A stretch of 64,000 bases of DNA, taken from Platycnemis pennipes (lineage: Eukaryota; Arthropoda; Insecta; Odonata; Platycnemididae). Every line of letters starts with the position of its first letter. Position 1 is the first letter of the stretch. The stretch lies in assembly GCA_933228895.1 (NCBI GenBank), contig OW121849.1, positions 42,068,354-42,132,353 on the forward strand. The letters run 5' to 3'. This document shows, in pieces, positions 55,880-64,000 of this stretch. The notes beneath the pieces are model-generated. The model did no database searches. It was given only the letters and a program-made list of their open reading frames with translations, and was not told the origin of the DNA. A program made the position numbers and the translations under genes.

Positions 55880-58800
55880 CTCAGGTGGTAGCCCAGAGTG
55901 CAGGTCAATCCGCGGGGGAAAAATCGTGCAAGAATTTGACAGAACATGCAGAGTAGTTTTAGAAGGTCAGAGAAAAACACATGGAGAGAACGAACATGAT
56001 AATTCATCAAAGGTAAGAGGTAGACCAAATAGTTTGTCCGTCAAAAAATTATCGAGGAAAATTTTAGTTGGAAAGGAGCACCAAGAGAGAAACAGATTGG
56101 AAGAAAAAAATTCAGTGATAGTAGTGAATTGTCGTAGTATAAGAAATAAAGTAGCAGAATTTCACCACCTCATTAAGAGTACTAATGCAGATATAATCGT
56201 AGGTACAGAAAGCTGGCTTTCGAAGGACATATCAGATCATGAAGTATTTCCGAAGTGTTTTACAGTATACAGAAAGGATAGAGTAAACAGAAACGGAGGA
56301 GGAGTTTTCATAGCTGTGAAGGACCCGTATGTCAGTAGAAGAGAACTTATTTCAGAGCGAAATGTAGAAAGTATTTGGTGTTCCGTTAAAAGTAAAAGTA
56401 GTAACGCAAAAAAGATATATGTAGGTGCATATTACAGGCCACCGGACGCAGACGCCAATTCTATAATAGAGCTAGAGTCAGAGATACGCACATTACTTTC
56501 TGGGAAGAATGATAGAGGAATAATAGTAGGCGGAGATTTCAATCTCCCCTCGATAGACTGGAATACGTGTAGTTTCATTGCAGGAGGTAAGGATAAGGAA
56601 CATTGCGAATCACTGTTGAACACCTTTACGACACATTCTCTACAACAGCTAGTAACAGAGCCGACCAGGGGTAACAACATTCTAGACTTATTAGCAACAA
56701 ATATACCCGAGAGAGTTCTAAATACAGTTACAGACACAGGAATTAGTGACCATAAAATAGTGCATGCGGAATTTATTGTAGGCGTTGAAAGACATTATAA
56801 ACCAAGGAGGAGGGTGTACTTATTTGGCAAGGCAAATTACGACGGTATGAAAGAGGAATTAAGGGAAGCGTTTAATGTATTCAGCGAACAAAGCAAAGGA
56901 TTAAATACAGAGGATTCGTGGAGAGAATTTCTTGAGGTCACCCGTAACGCAGTTCATAAATACATACCAAGTAAATATATTAGTGATAATACAGAGCCAA
57001 GGTGGTATAACGCGGAGGTTAGGAAATCACTAAAGCGACAAAGGGTATGCCACGCTAAGATGAAAAATGCCAGACGGGGTCTATCGGTAGAGGAAAAAAA
57101 TGAGCTAGTTCAAAACTATAAAAAATCGAGAGCATTAGCAAGGAAATCATGTCGGCAAGCGTTATCACATTTCAAGAGCAAGATGTTAGGAGAATATTTA
57201 GATAGCAATCCTAAAGCGTTTTGGTCATATGTGAGAGAGCTTCAGGGAAATAAGTCCACAGTGCACACACTTAAAAATGATAAAGGAATCAGAGTCACCA
57301 GCAGTGTAGAAAAAGCCAACACTTTAAACACCTTCTTCCAAAGTGTATTCAACTCATCGTCACAAAACGCAGTGGAACCACCGCCGAACACTTTCAGTGA
57401 GCAAATGCCCGAAATAAACATTTCATGTCGCGGAATAGAGCAGCAGTTAAAAAGCATAAGTAAAAACAAAGCACCAGGTCCCGATCAAATTCCTTCCAGA
57501 GTTTATAAAACATTAGCTTCTGAAATAGCCCCCTATCTAGAAATAATATTCAATAAAACACTAAAGAACCACACAGTACCCAAGGATTGGAAAGTAGCGA
57601 ACATTACACCTATATTTAAAAGCGGTGATAGGGAAGAACCTAGTAACTACAGACCCATTTCACTCACGTCAATCTCTTGTAAGATATTTGAGCACATAGT
57701 AGTCAGTTCGATCATGGGGCATTTGGATAGTCAGGGATTACTCATAAACAGCCAGCATGGGTTCCGGAAAGGTAGATCTTGCGAGACACAATTAGCTTTA
57801 TTCGTACACGATATTTTAGTCCACGGCGAAAGCAGTACTGAAGTTGATGCGATATTTTTAGATTTTAAAAAGGCTTTCGATAAAGTTCCTCATGACAAAT
57901 TAATCTTGAAGTTAGAGAGTTTTGGTATAAATAAAGACGTTGTATGTTGGGTAAAAGAATTCTTAAGTGGGCGAGAGCAGAGGGTTGTCATAGATGGTAT
58001 CATGTCGGACACAATCGAAGTCACATCGGGAGTTCCCCAGGGTAGCGTAGTAGGTCCGCTTCTATTTCTTTTATACATAAACGATTTGGGTACCGTAGTT
58101 AGTAGTAACCTTAGACTTTTTGCAGACGATGCGGTGGTGTACAGGGGTATATCAAACGAAGAGGACATGAAATCACTTAGCAAGGATTTAGATGCAATTC
58201 AAGAGTGGTGCGACAAATGGCAGTTAGAACTCAACCTTAAAAAGTGTGTAGCTATCAATTTTTGGAGGAGGAATAATTCGATAGAGCGATCCTATAGAAT
58301 TAATAACACGAAGATCGAAAACGTTGAAACCGTAAGATATTTAGGTGTAACAATCACTAAAGATTTATCGTGGGGAAGACACATAAGGGAAATATGCGGC
58401 CGAGCGAAGAGAAAGCTAGGATTTATAAAAAGAGTACTTGGGAAATGTGATGAGAAGACAAAAGAGCGATGCTACTTTTCACTAGTTAGGCCCCACCTTG
58501 AGTATGCAGCCAGTGTATGGGATCCTAATGAATTAGGTTTGATGAGAGAACTAGACAGTGTGCAGCGTAGAGCAGCTAGGTTCGTCAAAAGGTGTTACGA
58601 TAGGTTGAGTAGTGTATCAGAATTAATACAAGAATTAGGGTGGGAATCATTATCAGAGCGTAGATTAAAGTTCAGATTAAATCTACTGCAGAAATTTCAA
58701 TCGGATAGCTTTACTGAAGATGTTAGGCACATATTGAAAACACCAGCGTATTATGCTAGATTCGACCAGATAAATAAGATTAGAGAGATAGATTGTCGTA

Positions 58801-58961
58801 CAGATAGATTCAAAATGGCATTTTTCCCCCGTACTATAAGAGAACAGAATAGGCAGCATAGGAAAGGGATAGGTAGGGGAAATATTTTAGAGTATTCTGT
58901 AGTGCATGATGCATGTATTAACCCCTCAAATACTATAGATACTAACAATCTAGTTGCATGA
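55845..58961 (+). CDS. LINE ORF2 protein, APE endonuclease and reverse transcriptase
   Basis: Nicks target DNA and reverse-transcribes the element's RNA at the nick (target-primed reverse transcription). Numbering runs from the GTG at 55926. Endonuclease: residues 62-285, with NCRSIRNK (68-75), TESW (94-97, Glu95), YRPP (170-173), GGDFN (202-206) and SDH (274-276). Reverse transcriptase: about 500-780, with NKAPGPD, NYRPISL, FLDFKKAFD (Asp646), GVPQGSVVGP and FADD (Asp734, Asp735). The C-terminal domain follows, with QRRAARFV and a basic end. No RNase H. The frame is open from 55845 (TAG at 55842), but the first in-frame ATG is at 56847, after the endonuclease. The frame is +1 relative to ORF1 and overlaps it by 35 nt. 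Translation by frameshift, reinitiation or a non-AUG start must be assumed, unless this copy lost its ATG. Confidence 0.93.
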   Translation, partial: RVGYWSIHVGFSSGGSPECRSIRGGKIVQEFDRTCRVVLEGQRKTHGENEHDNSSKVRGRPNSLSVKKLSRKILVGKEHQERNRLEEKNSVIVVNCRSIRNKVAEFHHLIKSTNADIIVGTESWLSKDISDHEVFPKCFTVYRKDRVNRNGGGVFIAVKDPYVSRRELISERNVESIWCSVKSKSSNAKKIYVGAYYRPPDADANSIIELESEIRTLLSGKNDRGIIVGGDFNLPSIDWNTCSFIAGGKDKEHCESLLNTFTTHSLQQLVTEPTRGNNILDLLATNIPERVLNTVTDTGISDHKIVHAEFIVGVERHYKPRRRVYLFGKANYDGMKEELREAFNVFSEQSKGLNTEDSWREFLEVTRNAVHKYIPSKYISDNTEPRWYNAEVRKSLKRQRVCHAKMKNARRGLSVEEKNELVQNYKKSRALARKSCRQALSHFKSKMLGEYLDSNPKAFWSYVRELQGNKSTVHTLKNDKGIRVTSSVEKANTLNTFFQSVFNSSSQNAVEPPPNTFSEQMPEINISCRGIEQQLKSISKNKAPGPDQIPSRVYKTLASEIAPYLEIIFNKTLKNHTVPKDWKVANITPIFKSGDREEPSNYRPISLTSISCKIFEHIVVSSIMGHLDSQGLLINSQHGFRKGRSCETQLALFVHDILVHGESSTEVDAIFLDFKKAFDKVPHDKLILKLESFGINKDVVCWVKEFLSGREQRVVIDGIMSDTIEVTSGVPQGSVVGPLLFLLYINDLGTVVSSNLRLFADDAVVYRGISNEEDMKSLSKDLDAIQEWCDKWQLELNLKKCVAINFWRRNNSIERSYRINNTKIENVETVRYLGVTITKDLSWGRHIREICGRAKRKLGFIKRVLGKCDEKTKERCYFSLVRPHLEYAASVWDPNELGLMRELDSVQRRAARFVKRCYDRLSSVSELIQELGWESLSERRLKFRLNLLQKFQSDSFTEDVRHILKTPAYYARFDQINKIREIDCRTDRFKMAFFPRTIREQNRQHRKGIGRGNILEYSVVHDACINPSNTIDTNNLVA

Positions 58962-59054
58962 GACCCTTTAGTTGCTTGCTTGCATGCTAGTAGTGAATGC
59001 TTGGTGACCTTCACCCCCTGCCACACACCCTCGCGGTGGCTTGCAGGGTATCGT

Positions 59055-59077
59055 GTAGATGTAGATGTAGATGTAGA
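59055..59077 (+). repeat. (GTAGAT)n LINE tail
   Basis: Nearly four GTAGAT units directly after GCAGGGTATCGT. This microsatellite marks the 3' end of the family and is echoed, intact or decayed, at most truncated copies. CR1/L2 reverse transcriptases commonly start on such tails. Confidence 0.9.
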
Positions 59078-59700
59078 CGCCATTCCGCGATGGTGACCTC
59101 CTCCAATTGAGGTGATAGCACTCTTCTCCCTCCACCTCCTTACGCAAATCGTGTCCCAAATGCATTCAGAGGTCTCTTTAACGGTGTCAAGTCGTGAGAT
59201 GGGGTGTTCGGTTCGGCTACTCTCAGCACCGCTCCACAAACCTCCCTCCCCACACTCCCCCATCCCCTTTTTCCCATGGGCGGTGGCGTCAGGGATTTAG
59301 AGAGGGTGGTGAAGGTGTCGGGGATGGCTGTGCACAGCACACCACACAGCAGTGGTGTGTCGGACGCCCAGCAAAGAGAGAGAAGATTTCGCGGTCGGCC
59401 GAAGAGGTGGAGGAGAGGGAGGTTTTAGGAGTGTATGTGTGTGTGTATTGATATTTTTTCGACACGTGGAGATAATTCGTAGGTACGTTTCCCTAAGCTT
59501 TTGTTTTTCGAGAGGGAGTGGAAAAAAAGAAGGAAAAGAAACAATCCGGGTCAGGGATGAGGTGAGAGATTTCTTCGTGTTTTTTTTTCGCCAAACACGA
59601 GCGAAACATTCCGCTATTGGTGGGGATGTCCTCAGCCGTGTGCTCGGGGGCGTTGAGTGAATCCCTGGAGATGTTTTTAGAAGAGAGCCTTCGGCCCCAA
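59078..59700. other. GC-rich island 11 with purine tract
   Basis: Directly downstream of the LINE: C-rich at 59210-59275, CpG and G/A-rich with GTGTGTGTG at 59380-59560. Frames on both strands (60-170 aa) are low in complexity. Together with 54141-54560 it may be one island split by the LINE. Confidence 0.38.
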
Positions 59701-60429
59701 AATAGTCGCGAATTTTGATCTCCTCTCCGTGCTCGTCAAACGCAAAAAAGAGGGAGTCAAATGGAGTTCTCGCGGCATGACACGGCGCAGGTAAAATTTT
59801 ATGTCGATGATTCAGTGGTCACGTCACTACCATCGCCTTCAGCTGTTGCATTTTTTTCCAATAATTCCCGCAATGACATGGATGTGTAACCACGTTAAGG
59901 AATGTAACCTGAATATGCGTGGCTTTTCTTGTTCAAAAAATCCAAAAAAATATGAAGAAGAAAAAATAGAGTAAGTAATTATGTAATATGCTTGAGAAGA
60001 ACGATTATAATTATTTTTCTTTGCTTCTGTGGGAAAAATTGGAAGAGAGTAACCTAGATGGAGTTTCATTCTTCATAAAATTCTGACTCGTAGCGATTTT
60101 GAAATATACAGGTATTCATTTGGTGAAGATTGGGGGCTATATTTGATCTTACCAAAATCTTTACTTAACCATGAGAATACTTGCTAATAATTATCTTAAA
60201 AATGCTATCGGATAAAATTTTAGTGGCTTCAGCTGCGGTGTGACATTGAAATTAATAGTGAATCATAAAGATACAAGGACTAATTATAACAACCCAGGTA
60301 AATTTTTGAGAAAGTAAATAGATAGACATTAACAAATGACAACAAAGGCGAAGGAAGTAGCAGGCTATGCTTAGAAGACGCTCTATCTAAGAGAAAGTCA
60401 TTACTCTTGTTTACCGGTCGTTAAAACTC
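59701..60429. other. AT-rich unassigned stretch
   Basis: Nothing recognised. Confidence 0.4.
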
Positions 60430-60730
60430 ATTCATCCCTCCCACAGATCCTGTAATGCGGTTGATCACTAGCTATCCATCGCTCGCCTATAGGCAAATAT
60501 ATGAGATTCCCTCCAATTACAATATCTATTTTGGCCTTATTCCATGCCTCCCTCACCATTTTCTTTGCGAATATGTATAATGATACCGGCGACCAGAGAA
60601 AGCACGGCTATACTCAACACTTGCTTGTCATTCCCGCTTTGAGACTCAGCATCGTATTTTGTGCCATTTGAATCATCAATAAATGTCCAATTAAATGCCA
60701 ATCCTTCCACTCATCCCTTGATTTCGGCAA
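60430..60730 (-). pseudogene. RTE-like LINE reverse transcriptase relic (palm region)
   Basis: Minus-strand pieces in shifting frames read like a LINE palm: VEYSRAFS, then SLYIFAKKMVREAWNKAKID, then IVIGGNLIYLPIGERWIASD. In RTE-like proteins a YSRAFSL segment is followed by KKTKVM and an IxIGG block before the KYLG motif, so the order fits. The catalytic YADD region just upstream is frameshifted and not readable. It may belong to the same family as the relics at 33.4 and 50.6 kb, which preserve a more C-terminal part. Confidence 0.5.
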
Positions 60731-61512
60731 TATATTTTGCGAATTTTCCTACACTTCTCCATCAAATCACTTGCACAAATCAACGTAACCAATGTATATA
60801 ACCTGAGAGCACCCATCTATCTAGTCATCTATTGTTGGGCTTTCTATTTTTTCTCCAACCTCACTTAGGCAATAAAATGGTTTCAGCAAGACAAAAAGTA
60901 TACCCTAGTAGATTTAGGGGATTGCTTTCGTAGATATTACCTACTGCGAAAATTAATATGCATGAATCTGTCATTATTTCCTCAGAGGGCAGCATCTTGA
61001 GCATTACGAACAATTCCAAGCTCATTCCTCAGAAAGGCTCAGAAGAAGCCATGTTCATCAATATAATTTGACATGTGACCTTTGACCACCTTCAACGTGC
61101 AGAACGCAGAGAATTCATTAACTTTGAAGGGGTGGTAAAAGAAGGGAGTCCGTTAAAGAACTGGATGCCAATCATCTGTGTTGAAAATCGGATGGCATTG
61201 TTTTCAGAAGATCTTCCGCTACTCGCAATGACTCTTCAATCACAGGAAATGATTTAACATTTCATAACTGAAGATACAAGTCCTTGAGCAATCACTATAC
61301 CTTGGACTCTCATACTGCCTTTTCACTCCATGCATCAACAATGACTTGCTTAAAACGCTTACTCTGGCCATCTCTCCCTCAAACGATATATTTATGAGCG
61401 TTTCGGTGGTCTTAGGACAGTGGCATTCCATGCTCTAAAAAAGTCCTCAGTAAAAAGATGCATGCAGAATCATACACTTTTTAAACTTTATCGCAATTTT
61501 TTTTCGCTCCAC
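60731..61512. other. Unassigned stretch
   Basis: The 60-aa frame at 61075-61257 has no known motif. Nothing else recognised. Confidence 0.4.
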
Positions 61513-61811
61513 ATATATGACAAGGGGGTCGTGGTGGCCTAGTGGGTAGAGCACTGAGATACTGACCGGAGGGTCCCGGGTTCAAATCCTGGGCAAGAGC
61601 CTTTCTGGACACCCTCATCTAAAATCCTCGCGATTCGATTTTCTGAGTGTCAGAACTTAGGAAATCGCAAGTGGCCCAGGGAAAGGAACTGGCCCCCCTA
61701 CCCTGAATGTGTAAATTTCACACGCCATTGGCTTAGTACAGGGAGATCTCTACTCTCACCTATCAATGACCAGCCTTCGGGTTGAATCACTGAGTGAGTG
61801 ATATATGACAA
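61513..61811 (+). mobile_element. SINE family 2, complete copy with 11-bp TSD
   Basis: A 277-bp element (61524-61800) between perfect duplications ATATATGACAA (61513-61523 and 61801-61811). The head is clearly tRNA-derived: A box TGGCCTAGTGGGTAGAGC and B box GGGTTCAAATCCTGGG. The body includes CTTTCTGGACACCC and CAGCCTTCGGGTTGAATCAC, and the tail is (TGAG)n. Best copy of this family here. Confidence 0.9.
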
Positions 61812-63689
61812 AAAAGGTTATTTTTTTAAACTTAATTCTGATTCCCTTAAGCTTGCATTAACCTATTTGGTATATCGCAGCCTATAACCGGGATAAAATC
61901 CCATATTCGGGAATTAATGCCCCATAACCTACGAATCATCGAACAAAAAGATAATAATTACTCATCATGAGATAGAGTAGGAGTTTAAAGTACCTAAACT
62001 TCTTATTACATGCTAAGCTAATGTAATTAATGAATTATTTCACCAAGAACTCATAACAAACTTAATCAGAATTCCATATGTAGGAGTATAAGTTTTGCAA
62101 TATGTCAGTGGCAGTAAGACGCAAGTATTGTTGTCATCGACTGTTATTTGTAATAAAATTTCTTTAAGGACCTTTTAATGACACTGAAGCGTAGTTCCTC
62201 CGATGCAAATAAATAAGGGTAGCATCCTGACATTCCTTGCCATAATTCAACGTAAAGCCTTTCTGGCAATTGTGAAAAATAAATGACATTGATATAAAGT
62301 AATAAAGTTTCCAGCACATGTATCCCAACTCTCCTGAAAATTGAACAGTCAATGGCTATGGGCTATATACTAGCCATGCATATGAAATATATTACGAATA
62401 TACACTGGTACTCTTTTGACACTCATTGGCATAATGAACAGTCGGTAAAATAAAGTATTATTATGTTAACCAAAGGGAATTTCAAACTTCCAGATTCCTT
62501 CGTCCTCGAGCAGTTTGTCGGCGTCAAGATTAGATATCAAACACGGTATTACCTGTACATGTATTCCCGGTTCGGAGCAAAAAAGGGAGAAAGGGCATCA
62601 GACTGCGCCCCGTAAGCGTAACTAAATACCTTAGCAAATAGCAGCAACACAGTTTAAAGCTTGCTTCTAGTTCACGCTTGTAATGTCATCGAAGAGAAGA
62701 CATTTTCCCAAGGATAACTTAGATTTATGAAGGCTCATTAGGTGCAGCAGTAGGGAGGAGCAAGATGAAAAAGAGATACGTAAAGGAGTAGAAGGCGTTT
62801 TAAATAGCTCCTGCAAGGACTCCTGCCAAAACATTCACTAAATTTTTCATAAGCCGGCAATGTAGCGGACGGAGGAGACCTCCCATAAATAATTCACCAA
62901 TTTACAGCGTTGGGCTCGCTTTAAACCGTTTCCTGGTTTAGCGCTTGACACCTTTCCGCACCGTCGCGGGCCTTTCATTCCGCAGTGGTAGCGTTAACCT
63001 CCACTCTTCTGGCGAATTTGAGGTAGCGCAAGCGTGGGAAAGTTTATCAGATTCCATCGGATCATCCTGTTGATTTTTACAGATGCAATGCTCCCATCTA
63101 TCCCTGCCAAGATGCGCGGGCGATGCCAATAGCCGTGCGTGCCTTCATTTATGGGAGGACTAGTGTTTTATTTATTGCGACCACCGCGGGCTCTCCGTGA
63201 GTTGACCTCTCCGACGCACATTTGAATTTTATACACCAGATGACCTTCCCGCTCATTACTTTTGTGCGGTATTCTTCGCTCTCAGAACACCACATCGAGG
63301 AGCGTTAACGAGCGTGGACCCAATGTGAATATAAATTAGCGTTTTTTCCCCCTTACGGTCGGAGATTATAACGGAAAAACTAATTAGAAGTGAAAGAATT
63401 AACCTCCACTTTCTGGATTTTTTCTTAATTATTTGAACATAAACATTCTGTATCTTAATGAACCCTAGACTATGGGCATATGGCCTCATCTAGCCCAGGA
63501 TAAATAAAGAAATAAATAAATAAAAATAGCGAAATCGTTTTTGATTAATTTTTTTCCAAATGGTTTTTCCAAAATTTTTTTCCACACCCAAATAAAACTC
63601 AATCGCTCTCATGCATGTTTCACTATTATTACGATGATGAGATACAAAGCTGAAGACTTCATGGAGAGAATTTATTGACACTTTTCCTC
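61812..63689. other. Unassigned stretch
   Basis: AT-rich, with a GC-richer patch at 62900-63200 that holds a 63-aa minus-strand frame without a known motif. Nothing recognised. Confidence 0.4.
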
Positions 63690-63950
63690 ACCAATATGTG
63701 GTAGCCTAGTTGGTAAAGCGTTGAAATTGGAGGTACCGGATTCAAATGCTGGGACAGGCCTTTGCATTTGTTCCAGAAAAACCTTATTTTCTGGGAAACT
63801 GTAGGCAGCATAGTGAAAGATACTGGACCCCAATACTTACGTGAATTTAACTCACCGCCGGGCTTAGTCAATGTTCTGTCCCTCTACCCATCCTTTGGCT
63901 CTAACCTCACCGACCACAAACAAATTTCGGGTTGAACTCCATTTTTATTA
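63690..63950 (+). mobile_element. SINE family 2, diverged copy
   Basis: Head TGTGGTAGCCTAGTTGGTAA with B box CCGGATTCAAATGCTGGG, then GGCCTTTGCATTTGTTCC, ACTCACCGCCGGGCTTAGTC and the terminal block TTTCGGGTTGAACTCC. These correspond in order to the copy at 61524-61800. No clear tail. Confidence 0.72.
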
Positions 63951-64000
63951 CATTAATGCTCGTGCATCCATTAAACGAAGTCGTTACCAGTGAGGTGGTC

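Larger units (their letters stand above)
54565..59077 (+). mobile_element. Full-length CR1/L2-type non-LTR retrotransposon
   Basis: About 4.5 kb, the usual length for CR1. Layout: 5' UTR (the left boundary is an estimate), ORF1 (54857-55879), ORF2 (55845-58961), a short 3' UTR with CACCCCCTGCCACACACCCT, and a (GTAGAT)n tail at 59055-59077. Both ORFs are free of internal stops, unlike every other LINE sequence in the window, so the insertion looks recent and may be competent. Clade evidence: an ORF1 with an esterase-like domain; an ORF2 with APE endonuclease plus reverse transcriptase and no RNase H; the C-terminal QRRAARFV and ELGWESLSERR motifs; and a microsatellite tail instead of poly(A). 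No target-site duplication is evident, which is common for CR1. Confidence 0.92.

Noticed and set aside
61524..61620. Functional tRNA gene
   Set aside because: The boxes are tRNA-like, but the segment is the head of a 277-bp SINE bounded by a TSD.
1..64000. CRISPR arrays, operons, prokaryotic or phage defence systems
   Set aside because: No regularly spaced direct repeats, no dense co-directional coding and clear eukaryotic retroelements throughout.

Overview
This window is eukaryotic. It has no prokaryotic-style gene packing, no host protein-coding gene I can recognise, and AT-rich unique-looking DNA crowded with retroelement and transposon copies. The repeats are a CR1/L2-type LINE, RTE-like LINE relics, a Tc1/mariner-IS630 element whose remnant protein reads like insect copies, tRNA-derived SINEs and a 5S-rRNA-derived SINE. 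Together they point to an arthropod, most likely an insect with a large repeat-rich genome; I cannot name the species. The window is probably intergenic or a long intron.

Best-preserved element (about 54.57-59.08 kb, + strand): an apparently intact CR1-type LINE. ORF1 (340 aa) has a coiled coil and an SGNH-esterase-like domain. ORF2 has an APE-type endonuclease and a reverse transcriptase with FADD. The element ends in a (GTAGAT)n tail. ORF2 has no in-frame ATG before the endonuclease and overlaps ORF1 in the +1 frame. Truncated relatives of its 3' end lie at 1.4, 26.0-26.8, 36.5, 38.8, 44.0, 44.2-44.8, 52.8-53.2 and 53.6-53.9 kb, several of them in inverted pairs abutting at their tails.

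Other mobile DNA: a 1.74-kb Tc1/mariner-like element with perfect 26-bp terminal inverted repeats, TA duplications and an internally deleted transposase (6.70-8.44 kb); a 308-bp hAT-like MITE (21.97-22.28 kb); SINE family 1, tRNA-derived with a (CCAA)n tail, in six copies, two with target-site duplications (TSDs); SINE family 2, tRNA-derived with a (TGAG)n tail, in three copies, one with a perfect 11-bp TSD; a 5S-rRNA-derived SINE with a perfect 13-bp TSD (51.53-51.76 kb); RTE-like LINE relics at 10.6, 33.4-33.9, 48.5, 50.6 and 60.5 kb; and a jockey/R1-like reverse transcriptase relic at 37.1-37.5 kb.

Unexplained structure: about ten short GC/CpG-dense islands, many paired with a long purine tract; a 74-bp inverted duplication (86% identical) at 39.4/39.6 kb; a cluster of long perfect hairpins at 47.3 kb; an 18-bp-arm palindrome at 18.5 kb; and a roughly 90-bp tandem duplication at 46.0 kb. 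Apart from the LINE ORFs, the open frames in the window look like chance ORFs or transposon debris.
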